From assembly GCA_023213395.1 (NCBI GenBank), contig CM041465.1, forward strand, positions 219,983,741 through 220,047,740: a stretch of 64,000 nucleotides of DNA. The letters run 5' to 3'. Under the pieces are notes generated by a model. It saw nothing but the letters and a program-made list of their open reading frames with translations. It did no database searches and was not told the origin of the DNA. Below are positions 33,001 to 44,245 of the stretch, piece by piece (position 1 is the first letter of the stretch; each line of letters begins with the position of its first letter). The DNA comes from Cycas panzhihuaensis. Taxonomy: Eukaryota; Cycadophyta. The position numbers and the translations under genes were made by a program.

Positions 33001-34527
33001 TTTTTTAATTTATTAAATAACTTTTTGTAGATTCACCCTCTTTTGTGGTCAAGGGTGACTTAGCCTTTTCTATGACTGAGGGCAAGTCATTATGCATGAT
33101 TTCCTCATCTAAATTAATCAGATCCAATGCACTTCCACTCCTTTGATTATGATCCATACAATATTGATTTAAAGGTGCATCTTAACATTATTGAGGAGGA
33201 TAAAAATCACGTTTGTTTTACATTTGCTTTACAATTGATTTAATGTAATGTCACATTTTTACTTTTGCTTGCTCTCTAGAATGGATTTGAATGCTTACAT
33301 AATGAGTGATCTCACTGATTTGTATAAGTGGTTAGAAATCTCCTTGTTGTAACATTTGCCTAATCTTCATGCCCATTAATACAATTTATTGTCCTTTTAT
33401 CTCGAGTCCTCTTGGGTTTAGAATAACTTGGGTGGGTAATATGAGATGAGGAGCAAACTTTATATGGGTGAGAATTTTGCTTTGATTCCTATTTATAGGA
33501 GCCAATTCCTATCACTCTCATTTGATATTTCATTTATAAGTAAGTGTCATATATTAGGTTGGGAATGTAATAGGGTGGTAGATAACATGAGGTAACAAAT
33601 TAATGTTGTGGAAATCTTTGGGATTGCCCTTGGAAGGTTGCATACCCTTGTGGTAAAAAATATTAATACGATAGAAAGCATGGATCGTAAGTATATGTCT
33701 TAGGTGAAAAAAAGGCTATGATGTTATAAATCCTCCTCTTAGTGTATAGCTTGACTATCGATTCCATCTCCCCACTTGCCTTTGATTCTGCATGAATGAT
33801 ACTTGTACAATTTCCTTCTCATCTTCTTCCTCTACTATATCCAACTCTCTGACTTCATGAAAAATTTTCTTGACTCAAGTCTCTTTAATTATTCAACCAT
33901 TAATGACAAAATCTCTTCTTTTGTATCTCCAATGGTATTAGTTAACTCCATCTTACTAATAAATTTTGTTGTGTTAGTCTCCTTTTGAGAATAAACTAAG
34001 TTAATACCAATAGATATGCTACTAGCAATTGACTAGCCCTCTTTCTTTGGGACTTTATGAAGTTTCATGCATGCTTTCTTAATATCTTAAAATGATTCTT
34101 GTATCACCCTACCACCATTTAAAATTTCCAACCATATAAGTGTGGATGGAGATAACCTTACTAAAAAACCATTTTTAAGGTTTGATTTGGATGTCTATGA
34201 TTAGGGCATCTAGGCAATAAATATTCTAGCCTTTTGACATATTACTCTATGGTTCCTTTTTATGTCATTATATATTCAAGATTTATTCTCTAAGATCCTT
34301 GTCCTATTGAAACATTCAATACTTTTCATCCCATAATCTAATTAAGTTGCTAGGAAATCTCATGAGCCATCTTAATGCTCCATCCTTCAATGTAAAAGGA
34401 AAAATCTTCAATTGTTTCACATTAGATAAGTAGTTAAAACTACAACATGATACTTGAAATTTAAATAGAAACATATCAAGTTCTTCATGTGATTTTATAT
34501 AAAAATATAACAAATTCTATGAAGCTC
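33001..34527 (-). pseudogene. Gy2 gag, main part (degenerate)
   Basis: The best part is 34513-34316: EELDMFLFKFQVSCCSFN..SNVKQLKIFPFTLKDGALRWLM, where LKIFPFTLKDxAxxWL is the hallmark of plant Athila/Tat-type gypsy gag, followed by NLIRLWDEKY. Farther left (33000-34250) the reading is broken by stops and I see no zinc knuckle. The N-terminal end lies at 43265-43496 beyond nest E-F. Confidence 0.65.
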
Positions 34528-34532
34528 TTTTT

Positions 34533-34883
34533 TGTTGGGTGTAATACCTAATTACATGTTTACCCCTATTCACATAAACTTTAGTTTATTTATATTTGAT
34601 ATTATAGGTCTCTTTAAGTTGTGTGCCACATAAAAATATGTGACAACACACAATGATTGACCTTTAAGGGTTCTTATACATATAGTAAGTTGTACTATAA
34701 GTATGTGTATCATATTTGTTCTAAAGTTTGGTTACTCTTCTCAATTCATTATATTAACTTGTACATGCTACATCTTTTTAATGCTTCATATTATCATTCA
34801 TTTGCTCACCTTTATTTATTCATTATTATCATAGTTGTTTGATATTCTAACATAGTATCAGAGCTGCTATTCAAATTTCAACA
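34533..34883 (+). repeat. E 5' LTR
   Basis: TGTTGGGTGTAATACC...CAACA. Close to its end (34854-34865) it contains TAGTATCAGAGC, a primer-site-like motif preceded by AACA, so the LTR seems to include an older LTR end plus primer site. Confidence 0.82.
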
Positions 34884-34885
34884 AG

Positions 34886-34897
34886 TGGCATTAGAGC
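34886..34897 (+). other. E primer-binding site
   Basis: TGGCATTAGAGC, a two-base variant of the initiator tRNA-Met site, right after the CAACA LTR end. Confidence 0.75.
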
Positions 34898-35574
34898 CCA
34901 AGTTTTAATTATTTATAGGATACTGTTTAGAGCTTGTATGTTAATCCATTTGGATCCATTTCAATAGTGTTTATAAACTTATTTTTACTATTGATTTGAC
35001 ATGTCAAAATGCCATTCTTAGAAGGGTTTGTCAGGTTATTTTAAGGGCTATTTCTTTTTCATAAAATGTAGATTTATTAGGGATATTTTTTACTATCATT
35101 TGATATATATATGGAGCTAAGTTATGATGTCTTTAGAGATATTTTTGAAGCTATTCAAAGGTTGCTTTGAAGCCTATTTTTTAAAGTTATAACTTTATTG
35201 AAGATATTTTTGAAGTTGTTCAAAGGTTGTTTTGAAGGGCATCTTGAAACCTTGTTGTTTTGAGGCTTTCAAAAGTTATCACTATTATTTTTTGAAGTTT
35301 TTAAGGTGTTACTTTAGAGATATTTTGAAGTAGTTTGAAGTTGTTAAAAAGAGCTATTTTGAAGTTGCAATAAGTAGGTTTTCATGGTACAAATAATAGA
35401 GTATTATTTAATAGATTGAAAGTGTTTTGGTAACCAATTTTTCAATGCTTGTAGGCCCAATTTCGAGTATGCTAGTTTTAATTTAAAGGTTGCAAAAAAT
35501 GTATGTTTAAAGCTATTATTTGAAGTGAAAAATCATAGAAAAATAGCCTCAAATATAAGATTGATCACCCTATA
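34898..35574 (+). other. E leader with TTTGAAG repeats
   Basis: Non-coding. At 35140-35370 the words TTTTGAAGTTGTTCAAAGGTTG and TATTTTGAAG recur at roughly 60-70-base intervals in degraded form. Confidence 0.6.
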
Positions 35575-35579
35575 AAAGA

Positions 35580-36074
35580 TGAAGAGAAAATATAATTAAA
35601 GAAGCATTATGATAATAAAAATCTAAACTATACAAAGAACAAATAATATAAACAAATCAAACACTCAATCAAGAATACTAGGAGATTCAGGTCTAAGCAC
35701 AAACCTTATATTACTTTGAGAAATAGCTAAAAAATTACAGAGATGAATGAACCCCAACTCTTCTCCTTGACTCATCCATGACCATATCATCCTACATGTG
35801 TCATTACATAAGAATATATAGATACAACATTACAAGATACCACCTTGCAGTTTTACAATATAATAAGCATAAACCATGGGCTGACAAAAGACCCCATAAG
35901 ACACCCAAAAATTTTTCTCAGGAGCTCCCACCTCCAAACTTGCACCTAGGGGTTGTTGGCCCCTGAGACCCCCCAACAGGGGGACCTACAATGGGCCCTA
36001 AGACCCCCACAAAGGGGCTCAAGTGTAATGCCTATATCCATGTAATACTTGCAAAGTGTTTGATATATATAACA
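35580..36074 (-). repeat. F 3' LTR
   Basis: 495 bp, TGAAGAG...TATAACA in plus reading, with a GC-rich patch (about 35930-36025) of repeated CACCTAGGGG, GGCCCCTGAGACCCCCC and AAAGGGGCTC words. Confidence 0.92.
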
Positions 36075-36092
36075 ATCTCCCACTTGTTGAAC
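36075..36092 (-). other. F polypurine tract
   Basis: Minus-strand CAAGTGGGAGAT next to the TGTTATAT LTR start. Confidence 0.7.
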
Positions 36093-36179
36093 ACTTTACA
36101 AGAAAACTTGCATACACAACTTCTGAATGCCAAAATCACAAACACCCATTACAATTCTACAACATCTAAATTTTTCTGT

Positions 36180-36910
36180 GCTAACAATCTTAGTCAATGA
36201 GTCTATAACATTTTCTTGTGTAGTAATTTTCTACAAATCCACCTTATAATCTTGAACCATTTCCCTCATAAAATAGAATTGTACATCAGTATGGGTCGAC
36301 TGAGCATGAAAAATAGGATTCTTTGCTAGGTATATTTCACTTTGACTATTATAATCTATCCTCATAACATCCTACTTAAAGCCAATATCTATGTATAATC
36401 TCTGTAACCAAACTGCTTCCTTGCACACATGAGTAGCTACCATATACTATGCTTTTGTGCTAGAAAGTGCTACAAATTGTTGTCTTTTACTCATCTAATT
36501 GACTGTGCCACCACAAAAGGTAAAAACATACTTACTTGTAGATCTTCTACTGTCAAGATTTCCAACCCAATCAACATGAACAAAACCTCTGAGGTTCACT
36601 ATTCTACTCTCCATGGGATCTCCTTGATAGCAAATTCCATAGTCTGATGTACTTCACAGATACCTAAAAATCCTTTTCACAGCCACCCAATGCTCCCTTC
36701 TTGGGTTTGACATATACCTATTAACTACTCTTATTGCATAGGCAATGCCTGGTTGAGTGCAAACCATCGCATACATCAAGCTACTAATAACATTAGCATA
36801 AGGGACAAATGGCATGTCTTTAACTTCTTAGTGAGTCTTTAGGCATTGTTCAGCTGATAATTTTAAACTAGTAAGAAGAGGAACATTAATTGGTTTACTA
36901 TCCTGTAACC
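36180..36910 (-). pseudogene. F RNase H (degenerate)
   Basis: Minus strand, from RT leftward: NVPLLTSLKLSAEQCLKT-like (36870-36840), PYANVISSLMYAMVCTQPGIAYAI (about 36800-36735), RYLCEVHQTMEFAIKE near 36650, WVGNLDSRRSTS near 36555 (aspartate kept) and KQFVALSSTKA/STPMCARKQFGYR near 36480-36410. Matches copia RNase H order. Several stops. Confidence 0.75.
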
Positions 36911-36917
36911 TAAACCA

Positions 36918-37560
36918 TTATAATATTGTCTCAATGTACCATCTTTGGCTAAGCCAAATCTTCCTGTTTCTCCTATCCCTTTTAATCTCAATACCTAAAA
37001 TAAAATGTACAACAGTAAGGTCCTTCATCTCAAAGTGAGATGCTAGTTGGTCTTTCATAAGTTGGTTTATTTTTTTTTTATTATTAATTAAAAGTATGTC
37101 ATCAACATATAAAGCCAAAATAACAAAATAATCACCAACCTGTTTATAATAAACATAATAATCTGCTTTGCTACGCACAAATCCATCCACTAACATATGT
37201 AAATCAAACTTTTGATACCACATCCTTGGTGACTATTTTAAGCCATATAATGACTTCTTTGACCTGCACACCATATTCTCTTTTCCTGCAACTTGAAATC
37301 CTTTACGTTGCAACATATAAATTGAAGAAACTTTTGTAATAGGAGAAAATACCTCACTAAAATCTATTCCCTTGATTTGGGAATAGTCCTTTGCTATAAA
37401 GTGAGCCTTGTACTTTTCCATAGTACCATCTGCCTAGAGCTTCTTCTTGAAGATCTATTTATTATCAACAGGTTTTCTAGCATCAGGTAGATCCACCAAA
37501 TCCCATATATTATTTTTGTCCAAGGCTATCATTTCTTCTTGCATGGCCTTCATCTAGAGT
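36918..37560 (-). pseudogene. F reverse transcriptase with in-frame deletion
   Basis: 37421-37233 reads YKAHFIAKDYSQIKGIDFSEVFSPITKVSSI, then jumps directly to YMLQRKGFQVAGKENMVC. In other copia RTs, including D, about 30 residues lie between these blocks, among them DVKxxFLNG with the first catalytic aspartate. The joint is near 37318 and keeps the frame. The rest is well preserved: KKSLYGLK, ILALYVDDILLINN (YVDD kept, about 37100) and HFEMKDLTVVHFILGIEI. Without the first aspartate the enzyme could not polymerise. Confidence 0.88.
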
Positions 37561-38740
37561 TAACTCTCTTTTGACTCTAGAGCCTCTTGAATAGTACCTG
37601 GATCACTGTCTATAGTAGATGAAACATAAGAGGAGTGAAAGAAGTCTTTAGGAATATACTTGTTAGACTGTCTTCTCTCACGAGTTGATCTGCTTAAGAT
37701 GTGGGGTTCTTGAGGTTGAGCTACCTCTACAGCTAGTTCTTTCTCTTCAACTGACTTATATTCTAATGCAGAATCTTCATCCCTTTCTTCAAATTATACC
37801 TTCTTAGAGTGTTCCTCCTTTGGTTCTTCATCCTACTTTAGAGACCTAAAATCCTCTCTAAAGATAACATACAACTATACACAACCTTTTATGTTTCAAG
37901 GTTATAAAGCTTATATCCTTTAACATCATCATCATAGCCAATGAAAATAGTCTTTTGTGCTTTAAAATCAAGCTTAGTCCTTTGCTGTTTAGGAACATGC
38001 ACAAAGGCTTCATAACCAAAAACTCTAAAGATGACCAAGAGATGGTTTCTTACCAGACCACACTTCTTCAGGTGTTTTGTATACTAAGGCAGTTATTAGT
38101 GATATGTTTATTAGATAGCTTGCAGTCATCACAGCCTCCACCTAGAATTTCTTCTCTAATCCAACAACATTGAGCATACTCCTTGATCTCTCCAGCAAGG
38201 TCCTATTCATCCTTTTATCAACTCCATTTTACTGTGGTATATAGCAAATTATCTTTTACCTTGCTATCCCACATTGCTTACAGAATTGATTAAACTCCTT
38301 TAAGCAAAACTCTCATTCATTATCCATCCTCAGTACCTTGATCTGCCTGTTACTTTAATTCTTGATTAAGGCCTTGAATTCTTTAAATTTACTAAAGACT
38401 TTAGATTTTTGCTTGAGAAAGTATAACCATGTCTTTCTCAAGAAATTATCTATGAATGAGATAAAGTATTTGGACCCACCTAATGAGGTTACATCAATAG
38501 GTCCAAAAATATTACTGTGCACCAATTGTAGAATACTCTTTGCTCTCTTTAAGCTTGAAGGAAAACTGACTTGATTATGTTTGTCATACATACAATGCTC
38601 ATAGAAATCAAAATCAAAAGAGCCATTAATTCCAGAGATGTCTTCTGCCATATCTTTGGAGAATAAGTCATGGAGGCCTTTCTCTCTAATATGGCCCAAC
38701 CTCTGATGCCACAACATAGTTTTACCAGCAAGTGATATTT
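37561..38740 (-). pseudogene. F integrase (degenerate)
   Basis: Open at 38717-38355: MLWHQRLGHIREKGL (histidines kept), FYEHCMYDKHNQV (first cysteine changed to tyrosine), LVHSNIFGPIDV (first catalytic aspartate changed to asparagine), FIDNFLRKTWLYFLKQKSKVF. Downstream (38340-37560) come the second aspartate region, ERSRSMLNVVGLEKKF near 38180, EAFVHVPKQQ near 38000 and a degraded linker. The D to N change is a G-to-A transition on the coding strand. Confidence 0.8.
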
Positions 38741-38834
38741 GAGTTATGCCTTTATTATTGCTACTTTCTGTAATAGCTAGACTATAACTTTTAGCACATA
38801 CTGTACTTGTATCAAACTTGTATAATGTTCTGAA

Positions 38835-39182
38835 TCAGATCCCTCTTACTAACACCAATACTCCTTGAACTATTTTGTAACTATCTTTATTGAAGATCAC
38901 TTCTATTCCTGCATCACCCAATTGATTGATAGACAATAGACTCATAGCCAAACCAGGAATATGACTTATATCATGGATAATTTTAACCCTTCCATCCCTA
39001 AATTGAACCTTCACCCTTCCACGACCCATAATTTTATATGGGTAATGATCCCTAAGAAATACCTCACCTCCATCAATCCTTGTATGTTCACAAAACCAGT
39101 CCCTATAGGGAGTAACATGAAGTAAAGCACCAAAGTCAATTAACCAAGACTCTATATTTGATAACTTACCTAAGGTCGCCAA
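38835..39182 (-). pseudogene. F protease
   Basis: A 115-codon open stretch: SWLIDFGALLHVTPYRDWFC holds the active site, with DSG changed to DFG (aspartate and glycine kept). GGEVFLRDHYPYKIMGRGRV and HDISHIPGLAMSLLSINQLGDAGIEVIF are the usual copia protease residues. It joins gag upstream without a clear boundary. Confidence 0.8.
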
Positions 39183-39999
39183 GTAAATATCACTATTAGA
39201 TTCATCAAAGATTTTTGTTACTGTGGAAGAAGTAGCTTTAGGCGACTTTCCCTTGTTAACCTTGACTCAACACTAGCTCTTCATGTGGCTAGCCTTCCCA
39301 CATCTCCAGCATACCAAAGGTCCTATACTTAGAGTTTTAGATTTTCCTCTAGATTTTGGCCATCTATTCTTAGGCCTTTGTTAGTCGTGATCCAACGTTC
39401 AGCCTCTCACTACTAATGCTTCTTTCGAATAATCCTCAAAAGATTTTTATCTTGTCTCTTCTAACAACAGAGTAGTAATAACATCATTAAATTTTAGGGT
39501 GGCAACAGTGGTGCTACTAATCATCATCATAAGATTATCCCAAGAATTAGGAAGTGAACATAGTAGGGTGATACACTTATCTTCTCTAGACATTGTTACC
39601 CCAACTAAAATAACCTAGCTCATCATAATGTAATATGTAGTGAGATAATCTACAACTGCATTCTCATCACTCATCCTAAGTGAATACAATTTTTTCTAAA
39701 GAAATAACTTGTTAACCAGGGACTTTGTCTGATACAAAGCCTCTAACTTTCTCCATAGATCTTTGGCCGTAGACTCTATGGCAACATTTAATAACACCAT
39801 GTATGAAAGGCATAACCTTATCGAACTGATTACCTTTTGATAAAGCTTATTCTAGTCTTTATCACCTATAGTTGTAGGCTTTGTTCCTGCTACAACAATC
39901 CACTGATCCTTCTTGATGAGGATACATTCCATTTCGCTTCTACAGCTCAAAGTTTTGGCCATTGAACTTTTCAATCTCTATGTTTGCAGTGCTTGCCAT
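39183..39999 (-). pseudogene. F gag (degenerate)
   Basis: Starts MASTANIEIEKFNGQNF at 39999, the normal copia gag opening, then is broken by stops. The zinc knuckle survives at about 39310-39265 as CWRCGKASHMKS-stop-C (CX2CX4HX4C spacing kept, one TAG inside). A lysine-rich stretch near 39340 precedes it. Confidence 0.75.
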
Positions 40000-40071
40000 G
40001 ATCTTCGCACTCAAGTGCACTACATAAGGCTCCCACTTACCAAATGGCTTCCCACAGAACTAAAACCCTTA

Positions 40072-40083
40072 GCTCTGATACCA
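40072..40083 (-). other. F primer-binding site
   Basis: Minus-strand TGGTATCAGAGC, an exact plant initiator tRNA-Met site, two bases from the LTR. Confidence 0.95.
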
Positions 40084-40085
40084 AA

Positions 40086-40581
40086 TGAAGAGAAAATATA
40101 ACCAAAGAAGCAATGTGATAACAGAACTCTAAACCATGTAAAGAACAAATAATATAAACAAATAAAGCACTCAACAAAGAACACTAGGAGATTCATGTCT
40201 AAGCATAGACCTTTTATTAATCTAAGCAATAGCTAAATAATTATAGAGATGAATGAACCCTAACTCTTCTCCTTGACTCATCCATGACCATATCATCCTG
40301 CATGTGTCATTACATAAGAATATATAGATACAACATTATAAGATACTGCCTTGCAAATTTATAATACAATGGGCATAAACCATGGGCCAACAAGAGACCC
40401 CCATAAGATACCCAATTTCTTTTTTTAGGGGCTCCTACCCCTAAACCTACACCTAGGGGCTACTGGCCCCCCAGACCCCCCAGCCGAGGACCCTATAATG
40501 GACCTTTAGACCCCCATAAAGGGGCTCGTGTATAACGCCTATACCAATGTAATACTTACAAAGTGTTCAACATATCTAATA
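40086..40581 (-). repeat. F 5' LTR
   Basis: 496 bp; same length and GC-rich patch (about 40430-40525) as its partner; ends CTAATA where the other copy has TAACA. Confidence 0.92.
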
Positions 40582-40586
40582 AAAGT

Positions 40587-42903
40587 AGCAACTTTACAAC
40601 TTAAAAAAATGAATTTTATAGTTGTCTTTTAGCTTTATCTTGGAGGCCATTATGAGTATCCTATACGAGGGATTTACTACCAATGCACTATATGGAAACG
40701 TGAAAAAAAATCAATATGCATGGATATTTTTTCAAAAAAATAAAAAGAAAGTGTTAGTTTATAATGGCTATCTGAATCCACTTGTCTCTTCCATAATATG
40801 AGTTAGTGTAATGTAACAAAAAATGGGGTAAGAGAATGTTTAAAAAAAAAAAAAAATTGTTTACATAGAGGAGATATAAGAAAAAAAAAAAGAAATGCTA
40901 TCTGTTGCTATTTGGGTCTACTCCTATATCAAAAAAGGGAGGAAAACTATTTTTAAGGTTGTTATTTTACCCTTTAATAATGATTTGTTAAAAGAGTAAG
41001 AAAGTATTTCTCAATATTTTATCCAATTTATTTATAATTCCCTATGTCAAAGATTCAATAAGGTTGTGTTTTGAGTCTATTGTAATGGAAAATATACTCA
41101 AGAATTCCAACTTATTTAAAGTAGTTATAAGGAGCTATGATGAGTGCATCAATTTAACACAACATGCCTTCCTTAGGCTTTGTTCATTTTAATTTTTAGA
41201 TGTAATAGCTTAGAAGACTTTTTGGCAAGATGGAAAATGATAGAGGTAGATAATGGTATCATATAGTTGGAAACTCTTATGATAGAACACAACTTCATTA
41301 GTGGATGTGGCTTCTTCCTGAAATGAATAAGAAGCACCTATATCAAGACAAAAGTAATCATTACAGATAGAAAACCTTAGTTATTTGGACTCCATAATTT
41401 CAAACAAGGATGAAATGGTGGAGCAAAGATAATAGAAAGATCATTATCAAAGACCTATAGAGAGTGTGAAGACTAGTAAAAGTGAATCGTTGTCCTGCCA
41501 AAGACATTCATTAGTAAACAAATGAAGAATACAAATTGGTTGCATGTGAATAATGTTGAGTCAAGCTAAGACAAATGATAAAAATGATTCATGTAGATAG
41601 TATTCTAAAGAGCATGATGAAGGCACTCTTTGCATATTCATTGCCATACAACCATAAGAGAAGACAAAGACTCCTGATGCACATAGAGAGAGGAATATGC
41701 AAGTTGTTAATTCATTTGTAAAACCCTATTTTACATCAAATTTTTGGTGGCAATAAAAAAATTAAAGTTTTGTGAAAAATTTAACTATATTTACTTGAAA
41801 TTTAAAATCTACGAACCCAAAATTATTTAGGATGGATTGGATTTTTTTTGTGAGTGCAAAAATAGATTAAGCCATATTTCATTTTTCTTTTGGAATCCAA
41901 CTAGTTCCCTTGGCTTTCAGCCTATAGTCATATGAATCACCTATGCGACTACCTGCTTGCTAGCAAAAAGGGCTAAGCCCCTATTTTTTATTACTCAAGG
42001 AGTCATTATCATTGTTTCACTCATAACTTAAGCTAGGAGACTCTATTTTTAGTCTTGTTAATTGCATTGGATTCATAACTAAAAGTGCTTTGATATGTCT
42101 AGTTACTTGATATTATTTGGAGCTAATATGATGTAGATATTTTAGTTTAGAATCAAAAGTTTTTATTCAAACTTTATTTTATTAATCATTTTTTTAATAT
42201 TTTAGGCACATACATGTATTTTTTAAGGTTCCATATTATTTGTTACACATTATTTTAATGTAATGTATCCCAAATCAGGGGGTAACATATAAAAATTGTT
42301 ATATAGGCTCATTTTAGGCTTTATAGAGCCTATATTTGTCAAAACATTATTATAATTTATCATTAGAGGGAGCTATTTCATATTTATTTAAGTCACATCT
42401 TGTTAAGTTATGATTATGGCATTTATTATTAGACATTATAGCCCATTGTGGCCATTGTAAGCCCATCGTGGCATGTTTATAACCTATAGAGGCATGTTTG
42501 TAAGCCTATAGTACCATTTGTAAGGCCATAGTGCCATTTGTTTTCAACCATTATAGCCAAAGAGCTACTTGCATTATCCCATATTAGTAAGAGGGAGGAC
42601 CCAATTTTAGTTATTCTTATATATTTCATCATCGACTTATCTATTGGCCACATATGATGGCATGTTTCTAGGTGTAATTGACTAGATGCTTACTATACTA
42701 CATACACAGAGGAGCATCATAGCTAATGAATGGTCATAGTAGGTAGATATCCATGTGGTATGATGGATGAAGTTTATTTCATATGGATATAATCAACAGA
42801 TTATGTTACTATAACAAGTTATTCTAATAAAGACTTGAAGTCTCAACATATATTATTTTAATGTGATATTTCATTTTATATAACTATCTATTATAGGTGA
42901 GAA
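40587..42903 (+). other. E internal region right of F, no recognised coding
   Basis: AT-rich, with poly-A runs near 40844 and 40880. I could not find gag or pol motifs in any frame. At 42440-42540 the phrases CCATTGTAAGCCCAT, AGCCTATAGT and GGCCATAGTGCCATTTG make a short degenerate repeat of about 24-30 bases. Confidence 0.5.
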
Positions 42904-43259
42904 TATTAGGTGTAATACTTAATTATATATTTACTCTTATTTACACACTCTTTAGTTTATTTGTATTTTATATTATAGTGGTCCTTGTGTTATGTGCCAT
43001 ATAGAAATATATGACAACATACAATAGTTGACCATTGAGGGTTCTTACACATGTGGTGAGTTGTACTTTAAGCATGTATATGATTTTTATTCTAATTTAA
43101 AGTTTGGTCATTCTTTCCAATTCATTTTGTTAACTTATACATGCTTTATTTTTTTAATACTTCATTTTATCATTCATTCATTCACTTTTATTTATCCATT
43201 GTTATCATAACTATTTTATATTGAAATATGGTACCAAAACTACCATTTAAATTTTAACA
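42904..43259 (+). repeat. E 3' LTR
   Basis: TATTAGGTGTAATAC...TTTTAACA, homologous to 34533-34883 to its last base, including the internal primer-like motif (here TGGTACCAAAAC at 43229-43240). Confidence 0.82.
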
Positions 43260-43264
43260 TTTTC

Positions 43265-43496
43265 ACTTTATTTATTATTTCTCCTCATTCACAAGCAATT
43301 AGGCTTCATTTTATCTTTTATGGTGAGATTTTTTACTTTTTTATGTAAGGGTTTCTTCTCTTCCTCTTTTAAGAATTGATCTTTAGTGATTACTATAAAT
43401 TGCTTGAAGGAATCATTGGGCATGCTCTTCATAACTTGGTTTCTCAAAATTGATGTATAGTTTTACTCTATATAGTTTAATAATTGGCCACCATTC
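43265..43496 (-). pseudogene. Gy2 gag N-terminal part or leader (degenerate)
   Basis: Minus-strand reading includes FKQFIVITKDQFLKEEEKKPLHKKVKNLT, lysine/glutamate rich. It lies between the primer site and the E insertion, so it should be the leader and gag start of Gy2. No conserved gag motif visible here. Confidence 0.4.
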
Positions 43497-43513
43497 CCCA
43501 ACAATGATGCCAA
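43497..43513 (-). other. Gy2 primer-binding site
   Basis: Minus strand TGGCATCATTGTTGGGG resembles the TGGCGCCGTTGCCGGGG site (tRNA-Asp) of many Athila/Tat-type plant gypsy elements; the differences are all transitions. Fits the minus orientation and the 5' end of Gy2. Confidence 0.6.
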
Positions 43514-44245
43514 AATAATGGTAGTTTTCCAAGGGTGTAAAGATCCTTAGAATTGTCATTTAAAAATAGGGACATAAACTTCCAAGTGAAGAAAGGAAAT
43601 CTACTTACAATTGTTGAATCCTAATGTAAAAACTAAACACATAAGAAATGATCAAATTATATTACATATGGTTTCTCACCAAATGACCACATCACTAGCT
43701 CATAAAGGATGGTACAAGTATTCCAACAAGATTAAAAGCATATACCTATTCTATGAAGGGGACCTAACTCTTGTGTTGGCACCTAGAAGTTGTATAAACA
43801 CCCACCTACATCTTAAACTAAAAGGGTTAGGGGATTACATGAGAGATAGTCATGGGCAAGAAACCCTTAGAGATAATCTCTTATGTTCTTCCATTAATTA
43901 GAAAAAGTTATTTATATATGGCTTTTCACTAAAAGTTAGTTGGGGAAACCAATTAACTTACAACTAACTTATAACAACTTGGAACTATCTTTGGCTAACC
44001 TCCAAAAATACTTTTAAACTTGATTAATAGTTGAAGGACTTGTTAAAGTATTAATATTTTATTTTTAAGGGGTCTTCAGTAAGATAAGGGTTATGTGTCA
44101 TAATCCCTCTTTATATTTATCTGACATATGACTTACATGCATTAGCCCATGATTACAACTTTGTTGAATATATTGAGAGATTATCTCTCTCTTATAATTA
44201 AGGGGAAGAATATTTTTTCTCTCCATGTGCTATCTTATCTTGATA
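43514..44245 (+). repeat. H: probable LTR of a plus-strand element (partner not seen)
   Basis: Ends CTTATCTTGATA directly before a perfect primer site, so the preceding sequence should be an LTR. Its start is not defined: TGTTGAATCC at 43607 is one candidate. CTTATAATTAAGGGGAAG (about 44195) and TTATATTTATC (about 44110) could be promoter or 3'-end signals. The Gy2 5' LTR should also begin here but was not recognised. Confidence 0.45.

Larger units (their letters stand above)
35580..40581 (-). mobile_element. F: Ty1/copia element inserted in E
   Basis: LTRs 35580-36074 (495 bp) and 40086-40581 (496 bp), primer site at 40072-40083, polypurine tract at 36075, target duplication AAAGA/AAAGT (35575-35579, 40582-40586). 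Minus strand order gag, protease, integrase, RT, RNase H; total 5.0 kb. The LTRs are still very similar, so it is younger than E. RT carries an in-frame deletion that removes a catalytic residue. Confidence 0.92.
34533..43259 (+). mobile_element. E: LTR element without recognisable pol, nested in Gy2 gag
   Basis: LTRs 34533-34883 (351 bp) and 42904-43259 (356 bp), primer site TGGCATTAGAGC at 34886 and target duplication TTTTT/TTTTC (34528-34532, 43260-43264). Without F the internal part is about 3 kb (34884-35579 and 40587-42903) and I find no RT, integrase or gag motif in it, so it is either a large non-autonomous derivative or decayed beyond recognition. Confidence 0.75.
7468..43513 (-). 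mobile_element. Gy2: Ty3/gypsy retrotransposon split by two nested insertions
   Basis: Minus-strand element in three pieces: pol (10580 down to about 7880), then protease plus gag (34532 down to 31887), then the gag start and primer site (43513 down to 43265). The pieces are separated by nest A-D (10581-31886) and nest E-F (34533-43259). Joining across A keeps the pre-RT reading: DVFVR at the end of one piece is followed by YEDLKG in the next, the conserved gypsy pre-RT block. LTRs were not identified: 7468-7880 and 43514 onward show no convincing match to each other. All domains are decayed. Confidence 0.75.

Noticed and set aside
34854-34865. Inner TAGTATCAGAGC taken as the E primer site
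   Set aside because: The homology between both LTRs continues 30 bases past it to CAACA, and only that outer end gives a target duplication (TTTTT/TTTTC).
43611-43901. A 96-codon plus-strand open frame
   Set aside because: No recognisable motif, and it lies in the probable LTR of H.
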